NCBI GenBank assembly: GCA_029212965.1
Contig: JARGOV010000008.1
Coordinates: forward strand, 1 to 64,000
Direction of reading: 5' to 3'
From: Porticoccaceae bacterium
Lineage (GTDB): Bacteria > Pseudomonadota > Gammaproteobacteria > Pseudomonadales > Porticoccaceae
DNA: 64,000 nucleotides
In this document: positions 25,464-36,504 of the stretch, in pieces
Numbering within the stretch: the stretch's first letter is position 1
How the letters are laid out: each line of letters starts with the position of its first letter
The notes under the pieces: model-generated
What the model was told of the DNA's origin: nothing
Databases searched by the model: none
The model's input: only the letters and a program-made list of their open reading frames with translations
Made by a program: the position numbers and the translations under genes

Positions 25464-26660
25464 ATGTTCTCAACGCTTAACGCACTTGCTCCTGACCCCA
25501 TTCTTGGTTTGATTGCCCTGGCAAATAAAGACCCGAACCCTAATAAAGTTGATCTTGGCGTAGGCGTTTATAAGGACGAATCAGGTCTTACACCGATAAT
25601 GTCGGCCGTTAAAACGGCCGAACTAAGCTGTATTGAAAAAGAGATAAGCAAGGCCTATATCGGCCCTGCCGGCCCGGAAGAATTTAATAGCGGTATCCGT
25701 GAGCTGATTTTCGGCGGGCAGCATTCGGCACTTGAGTCGGACCGCGTGCGCACGGTGCTTACTCCCGGAGGATGTGGTGCGCTGCGCGTCGGTGCCGAAT
25801 TCCTCAAACGGTGTGCTGGTGACGCCACGATTTGGGTCAGTGATCCCACTTGGGCTAACCACTTGCCTCTGTTAGGTAACGCTGGTTTGAAACTCGCCGA
25901 GTACCCTTATTACGAGGCCGGAAGTGCAGACATTAAGTTCGATGAAATGATGTCTGCTTTGGCCGATGTAGGTCGCGGTGATATTGTCTTGTTACACGGC
26001 TGTTGTCACAACCCGTGTGGTGCAGACCTCAGTGAAACACAGTGGCGAGAGCTGACATCATTGGCGGCAAAGAATGGTTTTTTACCTTTCATTGACTTGG
26101 CCTATCAGGGTTTTGGTCGCGGTCTCGATGAAGATGCTTACGGGGTTCGGTATATGGCCGAACACCTCCCAGAGTTGTTGGTAGCGAGTTCTTGCTCGAA
26201 AAACTTTGGCCTTTATCGCGAGCGTGTCGGTAGTCTGTCGGTTGTTGGTGAAAAGGCTGCTCAATCTGATGCCTTGTTGACCCATATTAATAATGTGGTG
26301 CGCGGTAATTATTCCATGCCACCCTCCCACGGGGGTGCTATCGTTGGTGAAATTTTGGCTGATCAAGCATTGCGCCAAAGTTGGGAGACGGAGCTGGCAG
26401 CCATGCGCGACCGCATTAATCGGTTGCGTGTATTGTTGGTTGATAAGCTCACTGCTCAGGGTGCGACTAGGGACTTCTCCTTCATCGCTCAGCAGCGCGG
26501 TATGTTTTCATTCCTCGGTCTTAGTGTTGAACAGGTTGAGCAGTTGCGTGAACAGTTCAGTATTTATATGGTTGGCTCGAGTCGTATCAATATCGCGGGT
26601 ATTAGTCAGGCGAATATCGATTATTTGGCTCACTCGGTGGCAGCGGTACTGGCAAGTTAA
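25464..26660 (+). CDS. Class I aromatic/aspartate aminotransferase
   Basis: 398 aa; VDLGVGVYKDESGLTPIM, GCCHNPCGADLS, SSCSKNFGLYRERVG (PLP lysine). Confidence 0.92.
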   Translation: MFSTLNALAPDPILGLIALANKDPNPNKVDLGVGVYKDESGLTPIMSAVKTAELSCIEKEISKAYIGPAGPEEFNSGIRELIFGGQHSALESDRVRTVLTPGGCGALRVGAEFLKRCAGDATIWVSDPTWANHLPLLGNAGLKLAEYPYYEAGSADIKFDEMMSALADVGRGDIVLLHGCCHNPCGADLSETQWRELTSLAAKNGFLPFIDLAYQGFGRGLDEDAYGVRYMAEHLPELLVASSCSKNFGLYRERVGSLSVVGEKAAQSDALLTHINNVVRGNYSMPPSHGGAIVGEILADQALRQSWETELAAMRDRINRLRVLLVDKLTAQGATRDFSFIAQQRGMFSFLGLSVEQVEQLREQFSIYMVGSSRINIAGISQANIDYLAHSVAAVLAS

Positions 26661-27003
26661 ATTTTTTGAAGCTTAAACGTTGTATTTCTAGAAAGGCTAT
26701 TCGTTGACGGGGTTTGCGGCCCCTGTCTAATCCTTTAAATGAAAGGGTAGAGATATGGAAAGAATATGTCGCTATATAACAAGCCTGTGATTTAGGCCCT
26801 AATTTAAGCCGATTTCCATATATTGGTGTGCAAGACATAATATCAAGCGGAGTTTGTTTTGCAGATAGCTTGCGTCTGAAAGAGGTGTAACGGGGATTTC
26901 AAAAAAGAGAACTTACTTATCCACTGTGCGCTTTTGGAGTTTGCTCGTTAAAGAAATAGCCTTTTAGCTAATACCGGGGTAGGGCTGGGTTGTGTAAATG
27001 CTA

Positions 27004-27043
27004 ACAGTATAAAAGCCTCGTAACTACGGGGCTTTTATACTGT
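27004..27043. terminator. Bidirectional terminator hairpin between convergent aminotransferase and acyl-CoA ligase
   Basis: acagtataaaagcctcgta / tacggggcttttatactgt, 19-bp arms with one wobble. Confidence 0.8.
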
Positions 27044-27059
27044 TTTGTCTGCTAAAACT

Positions 27060-28598
27060 TTATTTGGCTGCGACGGTGATTCCGCCAAACATTTTCCGCA
27101 GTTCGGTTTTTAGTATCTTGCCGGCGCCAGACTTAGGAAGTTCATCGATGAAGTAAGCTGTTTTAGGTACTTTGAAGCGGGCAAGTCTTTCGTTACAGAA
27201 GCTGATCAGTTCGTCTTCTGTCATGCTCGCGCCTTCTTTCAAAACGATGCAGGCTGCGGGTACTTCCTGCCATTTCTCGTGAGGAATGCCAATCACTGCA
27301 ACTTCTGCGACAGCTTCATGTAGGTAAATAGCTTGTTCGAGCTCGGCTGGGTAGACGTTCTCGCCGCCACTGATAATCATGTCTTTTTTGCGATCGACAA
27401 CATAAAGGTAACCCTCGTCATCGAGATAACCTAGATCTCCACTGTGGTACCAACCGCCAGATAGTGCTTCCGCTGTTGCTTCAGGTTTGTTCCAGTAGCC
27501 TTTGAGCATATTGGGGCCCCGGCAAACAATTTCTCCTACTTGTGTGGCGGGCATGTCATTGCCATTTTCGTCAATAATGCGAATGTCGACGTGGAAGGCT
27601 GGGTAGCCGACAGAGCCATTTTTGCGTTCACAATCCCACTTGTCGAGAATGGCTACTAAAGGTGCCATTTCGGTCATGCCGAAACCTTCATAAATTGATA
27701 GGTCGCGGTCCTGGAAGAACTTGAGGATATTCAAAGGCGTTGGGGCAGCGCCTGTCATTAAGAATTCAACTGAGCTTAAGTCGTATTCCTTTTTACCTAG
27801 CTCCTCGACAATCATCTGCCACATAGAAGGCACACAGAAGAGGCTAGTGAGTTTTTCTTTTTCTGTTAATTCAAGGACTTGAACCGCATCGAATGCGGGC
27901 AGCGTTACTACGCAGCCACCCTGGTACAGGGTGGGCAACACAGTTACGCTAGTGCCACCAATATGGAACATAGGTGCTACACCAAGAGCAATGGTGTCAG
28001 CGTGAATAGGTAGTCGTTGAGTGGTATGGTGAACATTGGCCATGTGGTTAGCGTGGGTCAGCATCGCGCCTTTGGGGCGACCCGTAGTACCTGATGTGTA
28101 CATTAGCAGAGCGACATCGTCGGCATCGACGCTGGCGTTGATTTCTTCGTCAGAAGCGGCGTCGAGAAAGGCTTCGTACTCGGCCTCATCGTCACAGCTA
28201 GTGCTGCGGCCACAATAGACAGTTTTGTTGAAGCGGACAACTTTTTCCAGGCCTTCAGCCAGGTGGGCAAACTCGTCGTGGTAGAAGAAGGTGCTAGAAC
28301 CCGAGTCTTGAACAATATATTCAATTTCTGGCACGGTGAGACGGAAGTTGATGGGCAGATAGATAGCGCCGAGCTTGGCAACGGCGAAAATCAGTTCCAG
28401 TTGTTCGTGTCCGTTTTGAAGTAGTGAGCAAACGCGGTCGCCGGGTCGTACACCGCTGTCGCGTAATGCATTAGCTAATCGGTTGCAGCGGCGGTTGAGC
28501 TCTTTGTAGGTAAAACGCTTATGGCGGTCGACTAAAGCCAAACGTTGGCCCGAAATCATTTCACGCTTGGTGAGCCAATATCCCAAACCTTGATCCAT
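27060..28598 (-). CDS. AMP-dependent synthetase / (fatty) acyl-CoA ligase
   Basis: 512 aa; LLMYTSGTTGRPKGAMLTH, GGWYHSGDLGYLDDEGYLYVVDRKKDMIISGGENVYPAE. Confidence 0.93.
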   Translation of the reverse strand: MDQGLGYWLTKREMISGQRLALVDRHKRFTYKELNRRCNRLANALRDSGVRPGDRVCSLLQNGHEQLELIFAVAKLGAIYLPINFRLTVPEIEYIVQDSGSSTFFYHDEFAHLAEGLEKVVRFNKTVYCGRSTSCDDEAEYEAFLDAASDEEINASVDADDVALLMYTSGTTGRPKGAMLTHANHMANVHHTTQRLPIHADTIALGVAPMFHIGGTSVTVLPTLYQGGCVVTLPAFDAVQVLELTEKEKLTSLFCVPSMWQMIVEELGKKEYDLSSVEFLMTGAAPTPLNILKFFQDRDLSIYEGFGMTEMAPLVAILDKWDCERKNGSVGYPAFHVDIRIIDENGNDMPATQVGEIVCRGPNMLKGYWNKPEATAEALSGGWYHSGDLGYLDDEGYLYVVDRKKDMIISGGENVYPAELEQAIYLHEAVAEVAVIGIPHEKWQEVPAACIVLKEGASMTEDELISFCNERLARFKVPKTAYFIDELPKSGAGKILKTELRKMFGGITVAAK

Positions 28599-28660
28599 AA
28601 CAACCTCTCTATTTTTTAGTTTTAATGTAATGATTTAAATAAATTTGCGGGTGTATTGCT

Positions 28661-28686
28661 TTTAGATGACTGATCGGTCATCTAAA
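28661..28686. promoter_or_regulatory. Palindromic operator-like site (TetR-family-like) upstream of the acyl-CoA ligase
   Basis: TTTAGATGACTGATCGGTCATCTAAA, 26-bp palindrome with one mismatched pair, about 63 bp upstream of the ligase start codon. Confidence 0.65.
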
Positions 28687-28841
28687 CGGCGGCAAAGGCT
28701 AACAAGAGTCCGCCTTTTTAGCAAGTTATGACAATGTCTTTACAGTTGTTGGCGAGCAAGCTTGGTCCAGCTCAGTCTATTCCTCATTTTGTTGGCCGTT
28801 GTATACTGTCTCTACACCCATCTTGAGGCAGAGAATAACAA

Positions 28842-29252
28842 GTGGAGCACATATTTGAAAAGCCGCTTTATAAAATAGCGCGCGTAGGATTGGTCGTGTT
28901 ATTGATTTTAGTGGCCTGGGGTTGTTTGCAGGTCCCCGGGCTTGATGATAAACCGTGGTTTTGGGGTGCCGACAAAATCATTCATCTCAGCACTTATGCT
29001 CTACTTTATATCTGTGCCTGGCTGGCTTTCCCCGGTGCTCTGCTGAGCTGGAAGTTACACAGTAGCTTGCTCGTTTACGGTTTGTTGATTGAAACGCTGC
29101 AATCTTTCACCGCTTACCGCTCTGCCGAGCTGGGCGATATGCTGGCTAACGCCACGGGTCTGGGGTTGGGTTGTTTATTACTCTCGCTATTGGCGGGCCG
29201 TCTGGGTTTTATTCATCAGTATCGTGCAGCTTATGCCAGGCAGATATCATGA
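28842..29252 (+). CDS. VanZ-like family membrane protein (GTG start)
   Basis: 136 aa; DKIIHLSTYALLYICAWLAF...LIETLQSFTAYRSAELGDMLANATGLGLG. Confidence 0.8.
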   Translation: MEHIFEKPLYKIARVGLVVLLILVAWGCLQVPGLDDKPWFWGADKIIHLSTYALLYICAWLAFPGALLSWKLHSSLLVYGLLIETLQSFTAYRSAELGDMLANATGLGLGCLLLSLLAGRLGFIHQYRAAYARQIS

Positions 29253-30007
29253 CTATCAATTGGGATTCAATCCATGCAGCTATTTGGCGCCCTGCTAACG
29301 GCCAGTTGCGAGCCGTAAAAAGACTCGATAGTGTCTGTTTCGATGATCTGCTCGGTATTGAACACCAATGTGCCGCCTTTAAAGACAATATTGAAAGCTT
29401 TTTACACGGCGAGTTGGCTAATAATATGCTCCTTTGGGGGAGTCGCGGCACCGGTAAATCCTCCTTGATTAAAGCAGCCCTTAATTATTACGGTTGTGAA
29501 GGTTTAAGGGTGATTGAAATTGATAAAGATGACCTCGCTAACCTCTGTGAAGTGGTGGATGAACTTCATGGTTTGCCACAGCGTTTTATTATTTTTTGCG
29601 ATGACCTGTCTTTTGATGAAGGCGAAACGTCCTATAAACATCTAAAAAGTGTGCTGGAGGGTTCGATTGAACTGCCCCCGGAAAACGTCTTGGTCTGTGC
29701 GACCTCCAATCGTCGCCATATTATTACGGAGCAAAAAAGCGATAATAGTGCGGTCGATTTGATCAATGGTGAACTGCATTACGGCGATACGGTGGAGGAG
29801 AAGTTGTCACTGGCCGATAGATTTGGTCTTTGGTTGTCGTTTTACCCTAACAATACAGCGCAATACCTAGCTATTGTTGATCGTTTGTTTGCCGACTTTG
29901 GCGGTGACAGGAGCGCTCTACATCTTGCGGCCAAGCAGTTTGCCATGACTCGGGCTTCAAAAAGTGGCCGTACCGCCCGACAGTTTTATCTGCAGTGGCG
30001 GCAGTAG
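29249..30007 (+). CDS. DUF815-family AAA+ ATPase (start taken at MTINWDS, overlapping the VanZ-like stop)
   Basis: Walker A LLWGSRGTGKSSLIKA; FIIFCDDLSFDEGETSYKHLKSVLEGSIELPPENVLVCATSNRRHI. Confidence 0.9.
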   Translation: MTINWDSIHAAIWRPANGQLRAVKRLDSVCFDDLLGIEHQCAAFKDNIESFLHGELANNMLLWGSRGTGKSSLIKAALNYYGCEGLRVIEIDKDDLANLCEVVDELHGLPQRFIIFCDDLSFDEGETSYKHLKSVLEGSIELPPENVLVCATSNRRHIITEQKSDNSAVDLINGELHYGDTVEEKLSLADRFGLWLSFYPNNTAQYLAIVDRLFADFGGDRSALHLAAKQFAMTRASKSGRTARQFYLQWRQ

Positions 30008-30023
30008 ATAGGTTAATGGCGGC

Positions 30024-30061
30024 TTTATTAATTGAGTCTAATAGAAGACTTACTTAATAAA
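30024..30061. repeat. AT-rich interrupted inverted repeat at a convergent gene junction (possible weak bidirectional terminator)
   Basis: TTTATTAA-ttg-AGTCT-aataga-AGACT-tac-TTAATAAA; overlaps the stop codon of the minus-strand gene. Confidence 0.5.
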
Positions 30062-30980
30062 TTCTCTTTTCGCCCTCGGGTCGTGTCTTAAAGCGCTTGT
30101 GCAGCCAAAAATAATCCTCTGGCTGTTGTTGAACACTTTGTTCTAGCCAATCACTCCAACGCTGGGTGTCGGCCACATCATCGCCCGAGGGATAGTTCTC
30201 TAATACAGGGTCGATTTCAACGCGGTAGCGACCGTTATGTTCGCGAAAAGTGTTCATGGTGAGGACGTTGGCTCCCGCGGTTTTGGCGTATTGGGGGATT
30301 GCTGTAATCGTTGCCGCCTGAATGCCAAAAAAGGGAATAAAAATACTGCGTTTTTTACCGAAATCCTGGTCCGGAACAATTACCACCACCCCCTTATCTT
30401 TCAGTTGGCTCAGCATGTGGGTGATTTCTTTACGGTGAATAGTGGTAATGGGGTACTTGCGTGCTGCTCGCTGATAAAGCTGCGCTTCCAGTACGGGGTT
30501 GTCCATGCGTCGATAAACCACGTCGTAAGGCAATAGCTGGGACAGTCGGGCAAAGCCTAGAACAAAGCCATTGAAGTGCCCGGCGAGGATAATTAAAGGT
30601 TTGCCGGTGTTAATGGCCTTTGTTAAATGCTCTTCTCCGTGCAGTTCTCCGCGTTGTTTGATTGTCGTTGGTGAGCCCCATATTAAGTCCAATAAATCAA
30701 ACAGCAACAAAAGGGTAGAGGCGAGGTTTTTTTCGGCCAGCTTAAGCTGTTGATGTGTGGGTAAGTTGGGGAAACACAGCTCAATATTGCGACAAATGGT
30801 TTTGGTACGTGATGAGCGAGTTTTGATCAGCAGACGTGCCAGCCCCCGAGATAAACTGCGTTGCAGGGTTCCGGGTATTTTAGCCAGGAGCCATGAAAAC
30901 CCGACAACGAGCCAGGAAAGCCAATAGCGCGGCGCGTAGTGTGAGTCATTTACTCGACTGCTGAGATTGCGCTTACCCAT
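30054..30980 (-). CDS. LpxL/HtrB-family lipid A acyltransferase-like protein
   Basis: 308 aa; ILAGHFNGFVLGFARL, PDQDFGKKRSIFIPFFGIQAATITAIPQYAKTAGANVL, EDYFWLHKRFKTRPEGE. Confidence 0.88.
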   Translation of the reverse strand: MGKRNLSSRVNDSHYAPRYWLSWLVVGFSWLLAKIPGTLQRSLSRGLARLLIKTRSSRTKTICRNIELCFPNLPTHQQLKLAEKNLASTLLLLFDLLDLIWGSPTTIKQRGELHGEEHLTKAINTGKPLIILAGHFNGFVLGFARLSQLLPYDVVYRRMDNPVLEAQLYQRAARKYPITTIHRKEITHMLSQLKDKGVVVIVPDQDFGKKRSIFIPFFGIQAATITAIPQYAKTAGANVLTMNTFREHNGRYRVEIDPVLENYPSGDDVADTQRWSDWLEQSVQQQPEDYFWLHKRFKTRPEGEKRIY

Positions 30981-31038
30981 AAAAACTCAGATCCTGTATT
31001 TTGTGTTGCCGATAATATAGAGAGGTTGGTGTGGGGTT

Positions 31039-32055
31039 TTAGTTATCGGCCAGCTTAACCAACATTTTGCCTAAATTGGCACCGCTGAAGAGCCCGAGAA
31101 AAGCCTCGGGTGCCTGCTCTATCCCTTCGAAGACGGTCTCCTGCCAAACAATTTTTCCCTCACTGCGCCACTGGGCCATATCGTCCATAAAGGCCTGATG
31201 GTACTCGGCCATATAATCGAGTACCACAAAGCCCTTAACGGTGAGGCCGAGAGTAACGACTTTAAACATATTACTGATGCCATGGCGTTTTTCTGGTGCC
31301 TCGTTGTAATCTTCGATGGTACCGCAAAGGATAGCCCGACCATTCTTACGCATGTTTAATAGAGCTCCGTCGAGTTGTGATCCGCCGACATTGTCAAAAA
31401 ACAGGTGGATCCCCTTGGGGCAGTGTTCGGTGAGTTTGCCGGCAAAATCGTCGGTCTTTTTGTAATTAAAAGCGGCATCGATTTTTGCTGTGTTTAACAG
31501 CCAGTCGACTTTTTCATCGGACCCGGCGCTACCAACGACCGTGCAACCCAGAGCTTTGGCAATTTGGCAAACCAGTGAACCCACTGCACCGCCCGCACCA
31601 GAGACATAAACGGTTTCACCCGCCTTCGCCTCACCGAGAACTTTGGTACCGACATAGGCGGTGATACCCGGCATGCCGAGAATGCCGATATAGTCTTGGG
31701 GCGCAGCATGTGATGTGTCGCGAATAGCCAGGCCCTTACCCTCAGAGATGAAGTGTTCACGCCAGCCATTCATACTCTCGACATGGGTGCCGACGGGCAG
31801 TTTAGGGTTTCTCGATTGCACGACGACGCCAATAGCGCCGCCTTCAAGCACATGGTCGAGTTGAAAGGGTGGAATATAGCTTTTGACATCATTCATGCGC
31901 GGTCGCATATAGGGGTCGACCGACATCCACAAATTCTTAACTAACACCTGCCCCTCATTGAGCTCTTCATTGAGCTGACTTTCGACCAGTTGGAAACAGT
32001 CGCGATTGGGCTGTGGCGATGGGCGTTGGGCGAAATGGATTTCTCGGTTGATCAT
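31039..32055 (-). CDS. NADP-dependent oxidoreductase, MDR superfamily (CurA/leukotriene B4 12-hydroxydehydrogenase-like)
   Basis: 338 aa; VKNLWMSVDPYMRPRM, VYVSGAGGAVGSLVCQIAKALGCTVVGSAGS. Confidence 0.9.
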   Translation of the reverse strand: MINREIHFAQRPSPQPNRDCFQLVESQLNEELNEGQVLVKNLWMSVDPYMRPRMNDVKSYIPPFQLDHVLEGGAIGVVVQSRNPKLPVGTHVESMNGWREHFISEGKGLAIRDTSHAAPQDYIGILGMPGITAYVGTKVLGEAKAGETVYVSGAGGAVGSLVCQIAKALGCTVVGSAGSDEKVDWLLNTAKIDAAFNYKKTDDFAGKLTEHCPKGIHLFFDNVGGSQLDGALLNMRKNGRAILCGTIEDYNEAPEKRHGISNMFKVVTLGLTVKGFVVLDYMAEYHQAFMDDMAQWRSEGKIVWQETVFEGIEQAPEAFLGLFSGANLGKMLVKLADN

Positions 32056-32165
32056 GGCAAGATCTCGCTTTTATGAGTGATTGAGTATTAAGTGGGTGAG
32101 ATTCATGGTGATTTCGATGCCAATTCGGGCTCTAGTGTTCATGGGTAGCGGGTTATAAATGGCGA

Positions 32166-33212
32166 CTACTCGCGTAGAGCCAGGCGCAGGTTACTGGGAT
32201 GCACCGGGTTGGCACCGCTCATGCTTAATACCATGCTGGTGAGTTCGTCCCAGGGTGAGGCGTCGCGCATACCTTTGGCCGCGCGATCAACACCACCAGC
32301 CTGACGTAGCAGCATAGTGAGCTGGGCGGGCCGAGTGCGGCGCAGGGCTTTACGTACGAGGGGTTGGTGCTTGTCCCAGACTCGCAGTGAGCGCAACGCG
32401 CTGGCGATAGACTCGCCGTTGGCGGCCTGTTCACTGGCTTTAATGAGGGTGCGCAATTCACGGATGAGAGCCCAAAGAATGGTAAGGGGCTCTGCACCTT
32501 CGTCGCGCAGGCCGCGCAAGGTGCGTGTTGCGCCGACGCTGTCGCCATCGAGGATGCGGTCAATCATGGTGAAGACATTGAAGCGAGCGCTATCGGTAAC
32601 CACTGATGACATTGTCTCGCTATCGATCTCGCCCTTTGGGGCGAGCAACTTCAGTTTCTCGATTTCCTGTATTGCAGCGAGCAGGTTGCCTTCGACACGC
32701 TCGGCCAGTACCTCTATGGCTTGATGGTTCGCGCTGATGCCTGCGTGTTTGAGGCGGTGTTGAATCCACTGGGGCATTTGTGCAACGTCAACGGGCCACA
32801 CCTGTACGATGGCGCCGTGTTGATCGAGGGCTTTGAACCATTTGCTGTTTTGCGTGGATTTATCGATTTTGGGCAGGATGATCAGCAATAAATTGTCGGC
32901 GTTGATATTGGCGCAATAGTCCTGAAAAAATAATCCGCCTTCGCGGCCTGGTTTTCCGGAGGGAATGCGCAGTTCGAGTATTTTTTTATCGGCAAACAGA
33001 GACAGGCTATTGGCTTCGGTCAGTATCTGCTGCCAGTCGAAGCGGGCCTCAGCGTTAAACAATTCTCGTTCGGTAAAGCCGTTTTTGCGGGCCTGGCCGC
33101 GTATCGCGTCAGCCACCTCTTGAGCCAGCAGGGGCTCGTCCCCGGTGATGACATAGATTGGCCCGAGCCCTTTTCTCAGATGCGTGGAGAGCTTGTCGGG
33201 GTGCAGGCGCAT
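32166..33212 (-). CDS. holA: DNA polymerase III subunit delta
   Basis: 348 aa; VITGDEPLLAQEVADAIRGQA; adjacent to lptE-leuS. Confidence 0.94.
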   Translation of the reverse strand: MRLHPDKLSTHLRKGLGPIYVITGDEPLLAQEVADAIRGQARKNGFTERELFNAEARFDWQQILTEANSLSLFADKKILELRIPSGKPGREGGLFFQDYCANINADNLLLIILPKIDKSTQNSKWFKALDQHGAIVQVWPVDVAQMPQWIQHRLKHAGISANHQAIEVLAERVEGNLLAAIQEIEKLKLLAPKGEIDSETMSSVVTDSARFNVFTMIDRILDGDSVGATRTLRGLRDEGAEPLTILWALIRELRTLIKASEQAANGESIASALRSLRVWDKHQPLVRKALRRTRPAQLTMLLRQAGGVDRAAKGMRDASPWDELTSMVLSMSGANPVHPSNLRLALRE

Positions 33213-33218
33213 GACTAC

Positions 33219-33746
33219 TTAAGGGGCGCTTGTGGGAGCTATGTTGCCGGCTATTGGCCTTTTTACGTGTCGCAGGCGGTTAGCAATTTGACGGGCCAGG
33301 TCGTTGTACATTTCATTTTTCAGTAATCGGGCTTCGTCTTCTGTCGCCAGTACATTGTCCTCATTGTATTCATAGATGCGCTCGACAGAGGCGGTGCTAC
33401 GTTCAATGGCAACGCTACCATCGGGCCGGGTGAGCAGATATTCGACTTGTTCTTCCAGTAAGCGCTCGGAAATACGGGCGCTGGCACTGACAGTTGCCGT
33501 GCGACGTTTTGAATTTTGCTCAATGATTTTGAGGCTGTATTCGGCTTTGCCAGCATTATCAACCAACTCGATACCACTGCCTCGCAAATAGCGTTCCAAG
33601 GTTTGCGTAAAACCACTGCCGGGTGCAGTGCTGTGGAGATGCAGGCGGTCAATGTTGGGTTCGCCCCCGGTACCGCGTAGTTGCCAGCCGCAGGCGGACA
33701 CGGTTAGTAGAAGTGCGATGAGGCTCAGTCTTAATGGCTTGTTCAT
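33219..33746 (-). CDS. lptE: LPS-assembly lipoprotein LptE
   Basis: 175 aa; lipobox VSACGWQLRGTG; position between leuS and holA. Confidence 0.93.
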   Translation of the reverse strand: MNKPLRLSLIALLLTVSACGWQLRGTGGEPNIDRLHLHSTAPGSGFTQTLERYLRGSGIELVDNAGKAEYSLKIIEQNSKRRTATVSASARISERLLEEQVEYLLTRPDGSVAIERSTASVERIYEYNEDNVLATEDEARLLKNEMYNDLARQIANRLRHVKRPIAGNIAPTSAP

Positions 33747-33776
33747 GAAGTCGAGTGATTCCGTGATTAATGTTAA

Positions 33777-36341
<2,565 letters not shown>

Positions 36342-36504
36342 TCAGAAAGGCAGCTGGCAACTGTCGTCGCCGACGTTTTCTTATGGCTTAATAGTGGTCG
36401 AAATCGGTCGAGCTGTAGCAGGTCTTGGGGCAGTGAGCCTTTATTGGTATATGAAAGCTACAACTTGAAAGTTTAAATGCGGCAAAAGCGTGGAAAGAAA
36501 CACT

